Shown piece by piece: positions 43,662 through 52,718 of a DNA stretch of 64,000 nucleotides. Position numbers and translations under genes: made by a program. The stretch comes from Chitinophaga arvensicola (GTDB lineage Bacteria; Bacteroidota; Bacteroidia; Chitinophagales; Chitinophagaceae): assembly GCF_900110835.1 (NCBI RefSeq), contig NZ_FOJG01000001.1, forward strand, positions 2,325,499 through 2,389,498, written 5' to 3'. The notes beneath the pieces were generated by a model. It did no database searches, was not told where the DNA came from, and saw only the letters and a list, made by a program, of their open reading frames with translations. Position 1 is the first letter of the stretch, and each line of letters begins with the position of its first letter.

Positions 43662-44726
43662 ATGTGGAACGAAAAACTATATGATGTGGCGGTGGCCCTG
43701 CTGAAACAGATGATCGCCACCCCTTCATTAAGCCGCGAAGAAGACGGCACCGCGCAACTGATCAGTGAATTCCTGACGGCCATGGATATTCCGCATGAGC
43801 GGCATCTCAATAATATCTGGGCCCTCAATAAACATTACGATCCCTCCAAACGTAATATACTCCTGAACTCCCATCATGATACCGTAAAACCTAATCCGCA
43901 ATATACCCGCGATCCTTTTAGTCCGGATGTGGAAGACGGAAAGCTGTACGGCCTCGGTAGCAATGATGCGGGTGGTTGCCTGGTAAGCCTGATTGCGACG
44001 TTCCTGCATTTTTATCACCGGAGCGATCTGAGTTATAATATTATTTTGTCTGCTACCGCAGAAGAAGAAATCAGCGGCTCCAACGGCGTGGAAAGCATTT
44101 TATCGAAGCTGCCTGCCATCGAATTTGCCATCGTGGGAGAGCCCACGCTCACCCAGCTGGCGATCGCGGAAAAGGGCCTGATGGTACTGGATTGTACCAG
44201 CTATGGCAAAGCCGGTCATGCTGCACGTGAAGAGGGCGAAAATGCCCTGTATAAAGCATTGCCCGATCTGAACTGGTTTAAAGACTTCCGCTTCCCGAAA
44301 GTATCGGAAACACTGGGCCCGGTGAAGATGAGCGCCACGGTGATCAACACCTCCAATAAAGCACATAACGTAGTGCCGGCCGACTGCTCCTTCGTGGTAG
44401 ACGTGCGCGCTACGGATCAATATACACTCGAGGAACTGCTGGAAATTATCAAAGCCAATGTATCCTGCGAAGTAAAGCCAAGGTCAATGCGTATGCGGCC
44501 TTCCTTTATCCCGATGGATCATCCGTTTGTACTGGCAGGCGTGAGCGTGGGTAAAACCTGCTATGGATCGCCTACCACTTCCGACCAGGCGCTGATTCCC
44601 GCTACCTCGGTAAAAATGGGGCCTGGCGATTCCGCCCGCTCCCATACCGCAGATGAATATATCCATCTGCACGAAATTAAAGACGGTATCCAGAGTTATA
44701 TCCAGTTACTTGAAATGATCCAGTAA
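43662..44726 (+). CDS. argE: M20-family N-acyl-ornithine/citrulline deacylase
   Basis: The 354-residue metallohydrolase has the two-zinc ligands in LLNSHHDTV, GLGSNDAGGCL, ATAEEEISGS and AIVGEPT, and a dimerisation domain with YGKAGHAA. In a pathway with ArgF' the substrate must be N-acyl-citrulline (acetyl- or succinyl-), not acetylornithine. It starts 3 bp after argB and is followed 1 bp later by a GNAT gene. Confidence 0.93.
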   Translation: MWNEKLYDVAVALLKQMIATPSLSREEDGTAQLISEFLTAMDIPHERHLNNIWALNKHYDPSKRNILLNSHHDTVKPNPQYTRDPFSPDVEDGKLYGLGSNDAGGCLVSLIATFLHFYHRSDLSYNIILSATAEEEISGSNGVESILSKLPAIEFAIVGEPTLTQLAIAEKGLMVLDCTSYGKAGHAAREEGENALYKALPDLNWFKDFRFPKVSETLGPVKMSATVINTSNKAHNVVPADCSFVVDVRATDQYTLEELLEIIKANVSCEVKPRSMRMRPSFIPMDHPFVLAGVSVGKTCYGSPTTSDQALIPATSVKMGPGDSARSHTADEYIHLHEIKDGIQSYIQLLEMIQ

Positions 44727-44727
44727 T

Positions 44728-45309
44728 ATGAATTTTGAGCCTGTTTTGGAAAATAAGCGCGTTTTGCTGCAACCTTTGCAGCTGGAACATGTGGATGCAC
44801 TACTGCCGGTGGCATTGGATCCTTCCCTGTGGACGGTACAGCTGACGAAGCTGGAAACCCGGGAGGATCTGGAAAAATATATCCGGAAAGCATTGGCCGA
44901 CCGGGAAGCCGGAGTGTCCATGCCTTTTGCGATCTTCGATAAAGAGGCGAACCGCTTTGCTGGGTCCACCCGTTATATGGAGATGGTATTGCCCCATAAA
45001 CGCGTTGAAATCGGCTCTACCTGGATTACCCCTGCACTGCATGGTTCGGGGCTGAATAAAGCCATGAAATTCGCCATGCTGCAACATGCTTTCGAAGTGA
45101 TGGAGCTGAACCGTGTCGAATTCAAAACAGACGAACTGAATACGCAGTCGCGTAATGCCATTCTCAGCCTCGGTTGTACCCAGGAAGGCATTTTCCGCCG
45201 GCATATGATCACCAGCACAGGAAGAGTACGCAACACCGTTTATTTCAGTCTTGTGAAAGAAGAGTGGCCGGAAGTAAAGCAACGTGTTTTTGGTAAATAT
45301 GATTTTTAA
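44728..45309 (+). CDS. GNAT N-acetyltransferase (RimJ/RimL-like)
   Basis: The 193 residues match the RimL-type fold: LENKRVLLQPLQLEHVDALL at the start, RFAGSTRYMEM, GSTWITPALHGSGLNKAMK (acetyl-CoA loop region) and NRVEFKTDELNTQSRNAI. Such enzymes acetylate N-termini or small amines. It lies 1 bp after argE and 38 bp before argH, inside the arg operon. No known arginine step needs it; it may be a passenger or act on an intermediate. Confidence 0.85.
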   Translation: MNFEPVLENKRVLLQPLQLEHVDALLPVALDPSLWTVQLTKLETREDLEKYIRKALADREAGVSMPFAIFDKEANRFAGSTRYMEMVLPHKRVEIGSTWITPALHGSGLNKAMKFAMLQHAFEVMELNRVEFKTDELNTQSRNAILSLGCTQEGIFRRHMITSTGRVRNTVYFSLVKEEWPEVKQRVFGKYDF

Positions 45310-45347
45310 TTTCGCGCCGGCAACCGGCGTGGAAAAACTATAGTATT

Positions 45348-46682
45348 ATGAAATTGTGGCAAAAAGATAAAGCCTCCTTAGCGGCGGTGGAACAGTTCAC
45401 CGTAGGAAAAGACCGTGAAATGGACGCCTTCCTGGCCCCGTTTGATGTGCTGGGTTCTATGGCACATATCACCATGCTGCAAAGTATAGGATTGCTGGAA
45501 GCGGAAGAACTGACGATCTTAAAAAAAGAACTGAAAAATATCTACCAGGAAATCCAGGAAGGCAACTTCAAACTGGAAGATGATGTGGAAGATATTCACT
45601 CACAGGTAGAACTGCTGCTCACCCGCCGTTTGGGTGAAGTTGGCAAAAAAATCCACAGCGGCCGTTCCCGCAACGACCAGGTTTTAGTAGATCTGAAACT
45701 CTTCCTGCGTCATGAGTTACAGACCATGACAGAAGAAGTACTGGCCCTGTTCCATTTGTTACAACAGAAAAGCGAGGAATATAAAGCACACCTGATACCG
45801 GGTTACACCCATCTGCAAATCGCCATGCCATCCTCTTTCGGATTATGGTTCGGCGCTTATGCAGAGAGCCTGGTAGACGACCTCACCATGTTGCAGGGCG
45901 CTTATAAAGTAGTGAACAAAAACCCGCTCGGCTCTGCTGCCGGTTATGGTTCTTCGTTTCCCCTCGACCGTGAGTTGACCACCGCACTGCTGGGTTTTGA
46001 TTCCCTCAATTACAACGTGGTATACGCACAGATGGGACGCGGTAAAACGGAAAAAATCGTCTCTTTTGCACTGGCAGGCATCGCGTCTACCATCGCAAAA
46101 ATGGCCATGGACGCCTGTATGTTTATGAACCAGAATTTTGGCTTCATCAGTTTCCCTGATGAACTGACCACCGGTTCCAGTATCATGCCGCATAAAAAGA
46201 ACCCGGATGTATGGGAACTGATCCGCTCTCATGGCAATAAATTACAGGCATTGCCCAATGAAATTGCGATGATGATCACTAACCTGCCATCCGGCTACCA
46301 CCGTGATCTGCAGCTGCTGAAAGAAAACTTATTCCCCGCCTTCCAGACACTGAAAGATTGTATCCGCATGAGCCGCCTGATGCTGGAAAATATCCGCATC
46401 AAGGAAAATATCCTCAACGATGAGAAGTACCAATATCTCTTCAGCGTGGAAGTGGTGAATAACCTGGTACTCCAGGGCACCCCATTCCGGGAGGCTTATA
46501 AAAAAGTAGGTATGGATATCGAAAACGGTACCTTCTCTCCTGATAAGGACGTGAAACATACACATGCCGGAAGTATCGGTAACTTATGTACCGAACAGAT
46601 TGCAGGCCAGATGGATGCGGTGGTGAAAGGTTTTCCTTTTGAAGCGGTGGATAAAGCACTGGAGAAATTGCTGAACAGCTAA
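45348..46682 (+). CDS. argH: Argininosuccinate lyase
   Basis: ArgH splits argininosuccinate into arginine and fumarate. The 444 residues carry HSGRSRNDQV, GYTHLQIAMPSSFG and the fumarase-superfamily signature GSSIMPHKKNPD with the mobile catalytic serine. It is the last gene of the operon and is followed 13 bp later by a strong terminator. Confidence 0.97.
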   Translation: MKLWQKDKASLAAVEQFTVGKDREMDAFLAPFDVLGSMAHITMLQSIGLLEAEELTILKKELKNIYQEIQEGNFKLEDDVEDIHSQVELLLTRRLGEVGKKIHSGRSRNDQVLVDLKLFLRHELQTMTEEVLALFHLLQQKSEEYKAHLIPGYTHLQIAMPSSFGLWFGAYAESLVDDLTMLQGAYKVVNKNPLGSAAGYGSSFPLDRELTTALLGFDSLNYNVVYAQMGRGKTEKIVSFALAGIASTIAKMAMDACMFMNQNFGFISFPDELTTGSSIMPHKKNPDVWELIRSHGNKLQALPNEIAMMITNLPSGYHRDLQLLKENLFPAFQTLKDCIRMSRLMLENIRIKENILNDEKYQYLFSVEVVNNLVLQGTPFREAYKKVGMDIENGTFSPDKDVKHTHAGSIGNLCTEQIAGQMDAVVKGFPFEAVDKALEKLLNS

Positions 46683-46694
46683 TATCATTATAGT

Positions 46695-46747
46695 AAAAAG
46701 AAAAAGGGTGATTGACTTTACAAAAGTCAATCACCCTTTTTCTTTTT
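46695..46747. terminator. Bidirectional terminator between argH and the TonB receptor gene
   Basis: A 25-bp stem (core AGGGTGATTGACTTT / AAAGTCAATCACCCT) with a 3-nt loop is flanked by A- and T-rich tracts on both sides. The arg operon and the minus-strand receptor gene converge here. Confidence 0.93.
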
Positions 46748-46758
46748 ATCTCCGGTAA

Positions 46759-49134
46759 CTATAAACCGATCGTAATTCCTGCAAAGAAATTAATACCCGC
46801 CATTGGGTAATAATAACTGTAGTACGTCATTTTATTATTGTCGGTATCAAAACTGCTGTAAGTACTTCCATTCGGGGTGTACTTTACATCGAAAATATTA
46901 TTCACCATAAATTGTAACCCGAGCTCACGGAATAACGGTTGCGGCACAACGTAATTGACGCGCAGGTTATTCACGAAGTATGGATCCAGGCTGCCTGCTT
47001 TATTGGAGGTATTGTCCATATACTGGCGGCTCACATATTTACCCAGTACGTCTACGTTCAGGTTCTTTATTGGTTTCACGGTCAACGTGAAACCACCCAC
47101 GAAAGCAGGAGAGAAGGAGATATCTGTTTTATTGAATACTATGGTATGTTCGTGTTCTACTGCATCATAGCTCACTGCGTGATAGTCCAGTACTTTGTTC
47201 TGGCTCAGCGCCGCATTGGCGGCTAAACTCGCGATGCTGCCCAGTTTCACGGTACCATTTACTTCTACGCCCATGCGGTAACTTTTCGGGATGTTGGTGC
47301 GCACATAAGCGCCTACATCGGTGAGTTTACCGGTTTGCACAAGTTGGTTTTTGTAATTCATGTAATACACATTCGCCTGGATAGCGGCGATATTGTTATT
47401 CCAGGAATAACCTGCTTCCACATCGCGTAATATTTCCGGTTTAGGTTCCGCTACGCCATAGTTGCTTTCAAAGTCAACCCGGTTAGGTTCTTTATGCGCA
47501 ATGGCGATGGAAGCAAATACGCGGTTGGTAGGATTCAGCTGATAGGAAATACCTGCTTTAGGATTTACGAAATTGTAATTCTTATGTGCAATGTATGTTG
47601 GTGCAGCTTCGAAGCCATCCATATTGTACATGATGTTACGGTATTGTACATCCGCGAAAATGCTCAGTGCAGTAGTGAGTTTATACTCTCCTTTCCAGTA
47701 GATATTGAAATCATTCTTGGCAGCCGGATAGCGATAGTATTCCTGGTCTTTATCGATGCCTGTTTGTGCCCAGATGATTTTGCCGTAGTGGTCGCCGGTA
47801 TAGCGGTTCCAGCCGCCGCCCAGGCTCCAGTTGAATTTGTCGCCGGTACGGTTGATGGAAAATACGGAACCATAGAAGTAATTATCCAGCCACAGCTGGC
47901 GTACGAGATCAGTAGTGGCTAATGTATCGCCGTTGGTAATGGGGCCGATTAAACCGTAATCCTTGAACGCCTGGTTGTGTTTATATTGTTCGTAGTAGCC
48001 GCGCCCGCGTGTGAGATGCAGGGCTACGTTGAAATTGAGATGCGGATTAATTTCCTGGTTCAGGAACAGCTGGTAGTGATCCTGTTGATAATTATCTGTT
48101 TCGTTATTGTAAGGCGTACCAGATTTATCTGTTCCGGCAGAATTGTAGGTGCGGTCTGTTTCCAGGAGGTCCTGTGGCACACCGTTCCAGGCCTGGTAGG
48201 TTTTTTCTTTTCCGGAGAACACATTCAGCCTTATCGCTGTTTTTTTAGCGATATAGGCGGCGGATGTATAGAAAGAGCGGAGGTCGGAAGTGGCGCGGTC
48301 GATATAGCCGTCTGATGAAACTTTGGAGAGGCGTGCATCGATGGTGAAGTGATCATTGATGAGGCCGGAACCTGCTTTCACAGTATGTTTCCAGCTATTG
48401 AAAGAGCCGTAGCTGTTGCTGATTTCACCGTATGCTTTTTCGTTGAATTCGTTGGTGCTGAGGTTCAGCGTGGCACCAAATGCACCTGCGCCATTGGTGG
48501 AAGTGCCTACGCCGCGTTGCAGTTGTACACTGCTTAAGGAAGAGGCGATGTCCGGCATATTCACAAAGAAGGTGCCTTGTGATTCTGCGTCATTTATCGG
48601 GATACCGTTTACTGTGACATTGATACGGGTGATATCGGAACCGCGTACGCGCATGCCGGTATAGCCGATGCCGGTGCCGGCGTCTGAGTTGGTTACCACG
48701 CCTGGCTGCTGATCCAGCAGGATCGGCAGGTCCTGTCCGAGGTTCTGTTTTTTGATGTCTGCGGCAGTTAAAGTGGTATTCACAAATGGTGAATTTTTAC
48801 CTGCACGGAGACTGCTGATTTCCACTGGTTTTACAAGCAGGGCCGTCGTTTCCAGTGAAATATCAGTTTGTTGGGTACCGTTGTGTGCACTGATGGAAGT
48901 GTTAAACGTTTTGAAACCGATAAAGCTGGCAGTTAAGGTATAGGTTCCCTTTTTAGGGAGAGGAATACGGTAGTGTCCTTTACGGTCGGTGAGTGCACCG
49001 GTTTGGTTGACAGAGATGGTAACTCCTTCCATTGGCTGGCCGCTGGTTTTATCGGTAACGGTACCGGTAACCACGGACTGTGCATGTAAAGCGCCCGCTA
49101 TTGCTAGCAGCACTAATAACATTAGCTGTTTCAT
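46759..49134 (-). CDS. TonB-dependent receptor under TPP riboswitch control (probable thiamine importer)
   Basis: The 791-residue outer-membrane protein starts at ATG 49134 with a signal peptide (LMLLVLLAIAGALHAQ). A carboxypeptidase-regulatory-like domain (~20-100; GQPMEGVTISVNQTGALTD) precedes the plug (~115-225; GMRVRGSDITRINVTVNG) and a 22-strand barrel ending in an aromatic/leucine C-terminus. The substrate is shown by the TPP riboswitch directly upstream: receptors with this arrangement in Bacteroidota are predicted to take up thiamine or its precursors. It is monocistronic, without SusD. The open frame to 49230 only translates the riboswitch. Confidence 0.93.
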   Translation of the reverse strand: MKQLMLLVLLAIAGALHAQSVVTGTVTDKTSGQPMEGVTISVNQTGALTDRKGHYRIPLPKKGTYTLTASFIGFKTFNTSISAHNGTQQTDISLETTALLVKPVEISSLRAGKNSPFVNTTLTAADIKKQNLGQDLPILLDQQPGVVTNSDAGTGIGYTGMRVRGSDITRINVTVNGIPINDAESQGTFFVNMPDIASSLSSVQLQRGVGTSTNGAGAFGATLNLSTNEFNEKAYGEISNSYGSFNSWKHTVKAGSGLINDHFTIDARLSKVSSDGYIDRATSDLRSFYTSAAYIAKKTAIRLNVFSGKEKTYQAWNGVPQDLLETDRTYNSAGTDKSGTPYNNETDNYQQDHYQLFLNQEINPHLNFNVALHLTRGRGYYEQYKHNQAFKDYGLIGPITNGDTLATTDLVRQLWLDNYFYGSVFSINRTGDKFNWSLGGGWNRYTGDHYGKIIWAQTGIDKDQEYYRYPAAKNDFNIYWKGEYKLTTALSIFADVQYRNIMYNMDGFEAAPTYIAHKNYNFVNPKAGISYQLNPTNRVFASIAIAHKEPNRVDFESNYGVAEPKPEILRDVEAGYSWNNNIAAIQANVYYMNYKNQLVQTGKLTDVGAYVRTNIPKSYRMGVEVNGTVKLGSIASLAANAALSQNKVLDYHAVSYDAVEHEHTIVFNKTDISFSPAFVGGFTLTVKPIKNLNVDVLGKYVSRQYMDNTSNKAGSLDPYFVNNLRVNYVVPQPLFRELGLQFMVNNIFDVKYTPNGSTYSSFDTDNNKMTYYSYYYPMAGINFFAGITIGL

Positions 49135-49160
49135 TTTAAATATCCTGTTTTCTGTTAGTT

Positions 49161-49232
49161 CATTCCTAACCAGCATTACCTGGTCCAGGTTCATTGGGTG
49201 TGATCTCAGCCTGAAAGTAAGGCACCCCATGT
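49161..49232 (-). ncRNA. TPP (thi-box) riboswitch
   Basis: On the minus strand the sequence runs GGGGTGCC, then GGCTGAGATCACACCC (the CTGAGA thi box), TGAACCTGGACCAGGTAATG and CTGGTTAGGAA, the conserved order of TPP aptamers. It ends ~27 nt before the receptor ATG. I see no terminator between, so control may be at translation initiation. Confidence 0.95.
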
Positions 49233-49244
49233 ATTGCGTTATTG

Positions 49245-49252
49245 CAAAGGTA
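49245..49252 (-). promoter_or_regulatory. -7 box upstream of the TPP riboswitch
   Basis: TACCTTTG on the minus strand matches TAnnTTTG and lies about 13 nt before the aptamer, placing the transcript start just before it. Confidence 0.6.
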
Positions 49253-49372
49253 TACTTGTCTCTTTTAATAAACAGAAATAATTTTTCCGGTAGCAGGAAA
49301 TTTGCTAATTTCCGTAGATACTTCTCTCAGTCATCTTTTATAAATTTTTAATCATTTAAATCTTTATTTCTG

Positions 49373-49780
49373 ATGATCAAACTTCAGTTTATCGGGCATC
49401 TTGGCCGCGATGTAGTGAAAAAAGAAGTCAACGGTACCACCGTGTACAATTTTCCGGTAGCGGTAAATGAGCGTTTCAAAAACGCGCAGGGCATACTGGA
49501 AGAAAGGACCACCTGGGTGGACTGCGCACTCTGGGACAAGGGAAACGTGGCGCCTTATTTATTGCAGGGAGTGATGGTGTATGTAGAAGGGGCTCCAAAA
49601 GTGGAGGCCTATGTAAGTACCACCACCGGTGCAATGGGATGTGCGTTAAGAGTCCGGGTGTTTTCGTTACAGTTACTCAGCCGTAAGGAAGAGGAAAAAC
49701 GGAAAGCAACGGTCGCAGAAGTGCCCGTACCAGAGGCAGAGCTTGTTCAGGAACAGCCCGCTGACGATCTTCCATTCTAA
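49373..49780 (+). CDS. ssb: Single-stranded DNA-binding protein
   Basis: The 135-residue protein has an OB fold (MIKLQFIGHLGRDVV, TVYNFPVAVNERFK, TTWVDCALWDKGNVAPYL) and the acidic C-terminal tip DDLPF that recruits replication and repair partners. It is divergent from the receptor gene. A second, longer ssb elsewhere in the genome would be usual; from this window it cannot be said which is the main one. Confidence 0.93.
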   Translation: MIKLQFIGHLGRDVVKKEVNGTTVYNFPVAVNERFKNAQGILEERTTWVDCALWDKGNVAPYLLQGVMVYVEGAPKVEAYVSTTTGAMGCALRVRVFSLQLLSRKEEEKRKATVAEVPVPEAELVQEQPADDLPF

Positions 49781-49804
49781 CAATGTATGAAGCATTCCAA
49801 TATG

Positions 49805-49832
49805 AAAGCCAACCGTTTACGGTTGGCTTTTT
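49805..49832 (+). terminator. Terminator after ssb
   Basis: AAAGCCAACC (49805-49814) and GGTTGGCTTT (49821-49830) with loop GTTTAC, followed by T. Confidence 0.88.
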
Positions 49833-49851
49833 ATGTTTTTTCTAAAAAAGA

Positions 49852-49882
49852 TTTGGAGCGAATCAAAATAATTGTATCTTTG
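49852..49882 (+). promoter_or_regulatory. Full Bacteroidota-type promoter for initiator tRNA
   Basis: TTTG at 49852-49855 (-33) and TATCTTTG at 49875-49882 (-7, TAnnTTTG) are 19 nt apart. The tRNA starts 10 nt later. This is the best-formed promoter in the window. Confidence 0.8.
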
Positions 49883-49891
49883 CACCCTCAT

Positions 49892-49963
<72 letters not shown>

Positions 49964-49998
49964 CAAAATAGTACGTCAGCGTACATAAAAAAATTAAG

Positions 49999-50022
49999 AG
50001 CCGAAGAAATTCGGCTTTTTTT
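49999..50022 (+). terminator. Terminator after initiator tRNA
   Basis: AGCCGAA (49999-50005) pairs with TTCGGCT (50010-50016) around a GAAA tetraloop, then a T tract. Confidence 0.88.
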
Positions 50023-50075
50023 ATTTCGGTAAGTTTGAGTTGTGAACAACAACATCACCAGGTTTAATTGTCATC

Positions 50076-50945
50076 ATGCATAAGGCAGGTTTTGTAAATA
50101 TTTTTGGTAAGCCCAATGCGGGAAAAAGCACGTTGCTCAACGCCATCATCGGCGAGAAGCTGGCTATTATTTCCCCCAAAGTGCAAACCACGCGGCATCG
50201 TATCACCGGGGTATTAACAGACCCGGCGTATCAGATCGTTTTTTCTGATACACCAGGTATTATTGATCCCAAATACAAGCTGCATGAGAAAATGATGGGT
50301 GCGGTAAAATCGGCCCTTGAAGATGCAGATGTGGCATTGCTGATCATGGATTCGAAAGAATCTATGGAAGAAAACCTGGAACTGTTTGATTCACTGAAAC
50401 TGAAAGTACCGATCATCCTCATCCTGAATAAAATGGATAATATCCTGAAAGAGGATATGGAGGTGTTGATAGAACGCGCCAAAGCCTGGGGCAAAGCAGC
50501 AGCGGTGGTGCCGGTGTCTGCTATGCAGAAAAAAGGTATAAAGGAACTGCTGGCAGAAATAGTGGCCCTGTTACCTAACGGCAATCCGTTCTATCCGGAT
50601 GATACACTAACGGATAAGTCTACACGCTTTTTAGTGGCAGAAATGATCCGTGAAAAAGTGTTCCAGCTATTTGAAGAAGAAATTCCTTATCATACTACCG
50701 TAATTGTAACACAATTCCAGGAGAAGGAAACACTGACAAAAATTACTGCGGAAATAATCGTCACCCGGGACACCCAGAAAGGAATTATTCTGGGAGAAAA
50801 GGGCAAATCCATCCGTGAGCTGGGCACTTTAGCCCGGCAGGAAATAGAGAAATTTATTGAGCGGAAAGTATTCCTGGAACTGTTCGTAAAAGTACGCGGC
50901 AAATGGCGCGACAACGATACTTTCCTGAAGGAATACGGATATTAA
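50076..50945 (+). CDS. era: GTPase Era
   Basis: Era binds the 3' end of 16S rRNA and helps mature the 30S subunit. The 289 residues have an N-terminal G domain with G1 GKPNAGKSTLLN, G2 QTTRHRI, G3 DTPG and G4 NKMD, then a KH domain (~200-289) with ILGEKGKSIRELG and the ending LFVKVRGKWRDN. der lies 58 bp downstream; both are assembly GTPases and may share a transcript. Confidence 0.97.
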   Translation: MHKAGFVNIFGKPNAGKSTLLNAIIGEKLAIISPKVQTTRHRITGVLTDPAYQIVFSDTPGIIDPKYKLHEKMMGAVKSALEDADVALLIMDSKESMEENLELFDSLKLKVPIILILNKMDNILKEDMEVLIERAKAWGKAAAVVPVSAMQKKGIKELLAEIVALLPNGNPFYPDDTLTDKSTRFLVAEMIREKVFQLFEEEIPYHTTVIVTQFQEKETLTKITAEIIVTRDTQKGIILGEKGKSIRELGTLARQEIEKFIERKVFLELFVKVRGKWRDNDTFLKEYGY

Positions 50946-51003
50946 TCATTGAAAAATTCCTGGATGTATTATCCAGGTTAGTACGACAAAATATAATAAT
51001 AAA

Positions 51004-52317
51004 ATGGCAGGATTTACAGTAGCTATAGTGGGTCGCCCTAACGTAGGCAAGTCAACGTTGTTCAATCGTTTACTGGAACAACGCAAGGCCATCGTGGATG
51101 ACCAGAGCGGTGTAACCCGTGATCGTCAATACGGTATTGCCGACTGGAATGGCAAAACTTTTAACGTAATTGATACCGGCGGATTTGTATCCAACAGCGA
51201 TGATGTATTTGAGCGGGAGATCCGTAAACAGGCCAAAGTGGCCATGGAAGAAGCCAATGTGATCATCTTCATGTGTGATGTAACCACTGGCATCACCGAC
51301 CTGGATGCAGATGTGGCAAACATTCTGCGCCGTACCTCCAAACCGGTTTTCCTCGCAGTCAATAAAGTAGATAACAGCCAGCGCCAGCTGGAAGCCACAG
51401 AATTTTACAGCCTGGGCTTTGAACATATTCACTTCCTGTCTTCCATGACCGGCAGCGGTACTGGCGAATTACTGGATGATGTAGTCAGCTACATCACACC
51501 GGATATGGAAGATGCAACATTGGAAACTGATATTCCAAAGATTGCGATCATCGGTCAGCCGAACGTGGGAAAATCTTCCCTGTTGAATGCACTCGTTGGT
51601 GTAGAGCGTAATATCGTTTCTGATATTGCCGGTACTACCCGCGATACCATTCACACCCGTTACAATATGTTCCAGAAAGATTTCATGCTGATAGATACCG
51701 CTGGTATCCGTCGTAAAACGAAAGTGCATGAAGACCTGGAATTTTATTCTGTGATCCGTGCCATCAAAGCGGTGGATGAATCAGATGTGGTGATGTTGCT
51801 GCTCGATGCAGAAAAAGGTATCACTGCACAGGATCTCAGCATTTTCAGTCTTGCTGCACGTAAAGGAAAAGGGGTAGTAGTACTGGTGAACAAATGGGAT
51901 CTCGTAGAAAAGCAGACCAACACGGCGCGTGACTACGAGAAACAACTGAAAGAACGCCTGGCGCCATTCTCCGATGTGCCTATCATCTTTACTTCCGTAA
52001 CAGAAAAGCAACGTATTTTCAAAGCCATTGAAACGGCGCTGGAAGTATATGACAACCGTCAACGCAGGATCCAGACTTCCGTACTGAATGATGTATTGCT
52101 GAAAGCAATTGAAGCATACCATCCTCCGGTAGTAAGAGGTATTCCTATCCGTATCAAATACGTAACACAGATTCCTACACATACACCAGCTTTTGCGTTT
52201 TTCTGTAATCTTCCGGATGATGTGAAAACACCATACCGTAACTACCTTGAAAATCAGATCCGTACGAAATTTAATTTCACAGGTGTACCGTTGAAGATCT
52301 TCTTCCGTAAAAAATAA
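51004..52317 (+). CDS. der: GTPase Der (EngA)
   Basis: Der acts in 50S subunit assembly. The 437 residues carry two G domains in tandem, with GRPNVGKSTLFN at ~8 and GQPNVGKSSLLN at ~183, each followed by its DTGG or DTAG G3 motif and NKVD or NKWD G4 motif. The C-terminal KH-like domain (~350-437) ends in FTGVPLKIFFRKK, a typical Der terminus. Confidence 0.97.
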   Translation: MAGFTVAIVGRPNVGKSTLFNRLLEQRKAIVDDQSGVTRDRQYGIADWNGKTFNVIDTGGFVSNSDDVFEREIRKQAKVAMEEANVIIFMCDVTTGITDLDADVANILRRTSKPVFLAVNKVDNSQRQLEATEFYSLGFEHIHFLSSMTGSGTGELLDDVVSYITPDMEDATLETDIPKIAIIGQPNVGKSSLLNALVGVERNIVSDIAGTTRDTIHTRYNMFQKDFMLIDTAGIRRKTKVHEDLEFYSVIRAIKAVDESDVVMLLLDAEKGITAQDLSIFSLAARKGKGVVVLVNKWDLVEKQTNTARDYEKQLKERLAPFSDVPIIFTSVTEKQRIFKAIETALEVYDNRQRRIQTSVLNDVLLKAIEAYHPPVVRGIPIRIKYVTQIPTHTPAFAFFCNLPDDVKTPYRNYLENQIRTKFNFTGVPLKIFFRKK

Positions 52318-52345
52318 ATAATAGACCGAAAAGAAGGATTCAGAT

Positions 52346-52375
52346 TTTGTATTTTATAAATTTTGCATACCTTTG
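52346..52375 (+). promoter_or_regulatory. Strong promoter of the small lipoprotein gene
   Basis: TTTG (52346-52349) and TACCTTTG (52368-52375) are 18 nt apart, close to the Bacteroidota -33/-7 consensus. The start codon is 32 nt further. Confidence 0.7.
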
Positions 52376-52406
52376 CGGCGGTTTTAAAAAATAAAACAAC
52401 TTAAAA

Positions 52407-52625
52407 ATGAAAAAATTATTCGTATTCGCTGTTGCTGCCGGTATGTTCTTCGTTGCTTGTAACGGTGGTAGCACTCCTGCTACTGATTCCGTTGCTACTG
52501 CACCAGTAGACACTATGAACGCTGCTCCAGCTGCAACTGCTCCAGTTGATTCTGCTGCTCACGTTGATTCTGCTGCTACTGTAGCTCCTGCTGCTGATTC
52601 TGCTGCTGCAACTCCAGCTAAGTAA
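52407..52625 (+). CDS. Small Ala-rich lipoprotein, probably abundant
   Basis: The 72-residue product has a lipoprotein signal (lipobox FVAC, Cys ~18) and a mature part of ~54 residues made largely of Ala, Pro, Thr, Asp, Val and Ser, with repeats of the type PVDSAA / VDSAAT. It has no predicted fold. Codon use is extreme: about 19 of 23 Ala codons are GCT, unlike the GCC/GCG-rich neighbours, which together with a good promoter and its own terminator indicates high expression. Similar small lipoproteins are common in Chitinophagaceae (recollection). A role as an abundant envelope lipoprotein or spacer is inference. Confidence 0.82.
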   Translation: MKKLFVFAVAAGMFFVACNGGSTPATDSVATAPVDTMNAAPAATAPVDSAAHVDSAATVAPAADSAAATPAK

Positions 52626-52665
52626 GAGTATTATAACACATAATATATCTTTCTTGCAAGAAATT

Positions 52666-52697
52666 AAAAAGGCCATCGCATATGCGGTGGCCTTTTT
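52666..52697. terminator. Bidirectional terminator after the small lipoprotein gene
   Basis: AAAAAGGCCATCGCA pairs with TGCGGTGGCCTTTTT (one G-T pair). It also lies just past the stop of the convergent SirB1-like gene. Confidence 0.93.
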
Positions 52698-52718
52698 GAT
52701 GTATAATGATCTTACAGA

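Noticed and set aside
49135..49230. N-terminal extension of the TonB receptor
   Set aside because: These codons translate the TPP aptamer; the signal peptide starts at 49134.
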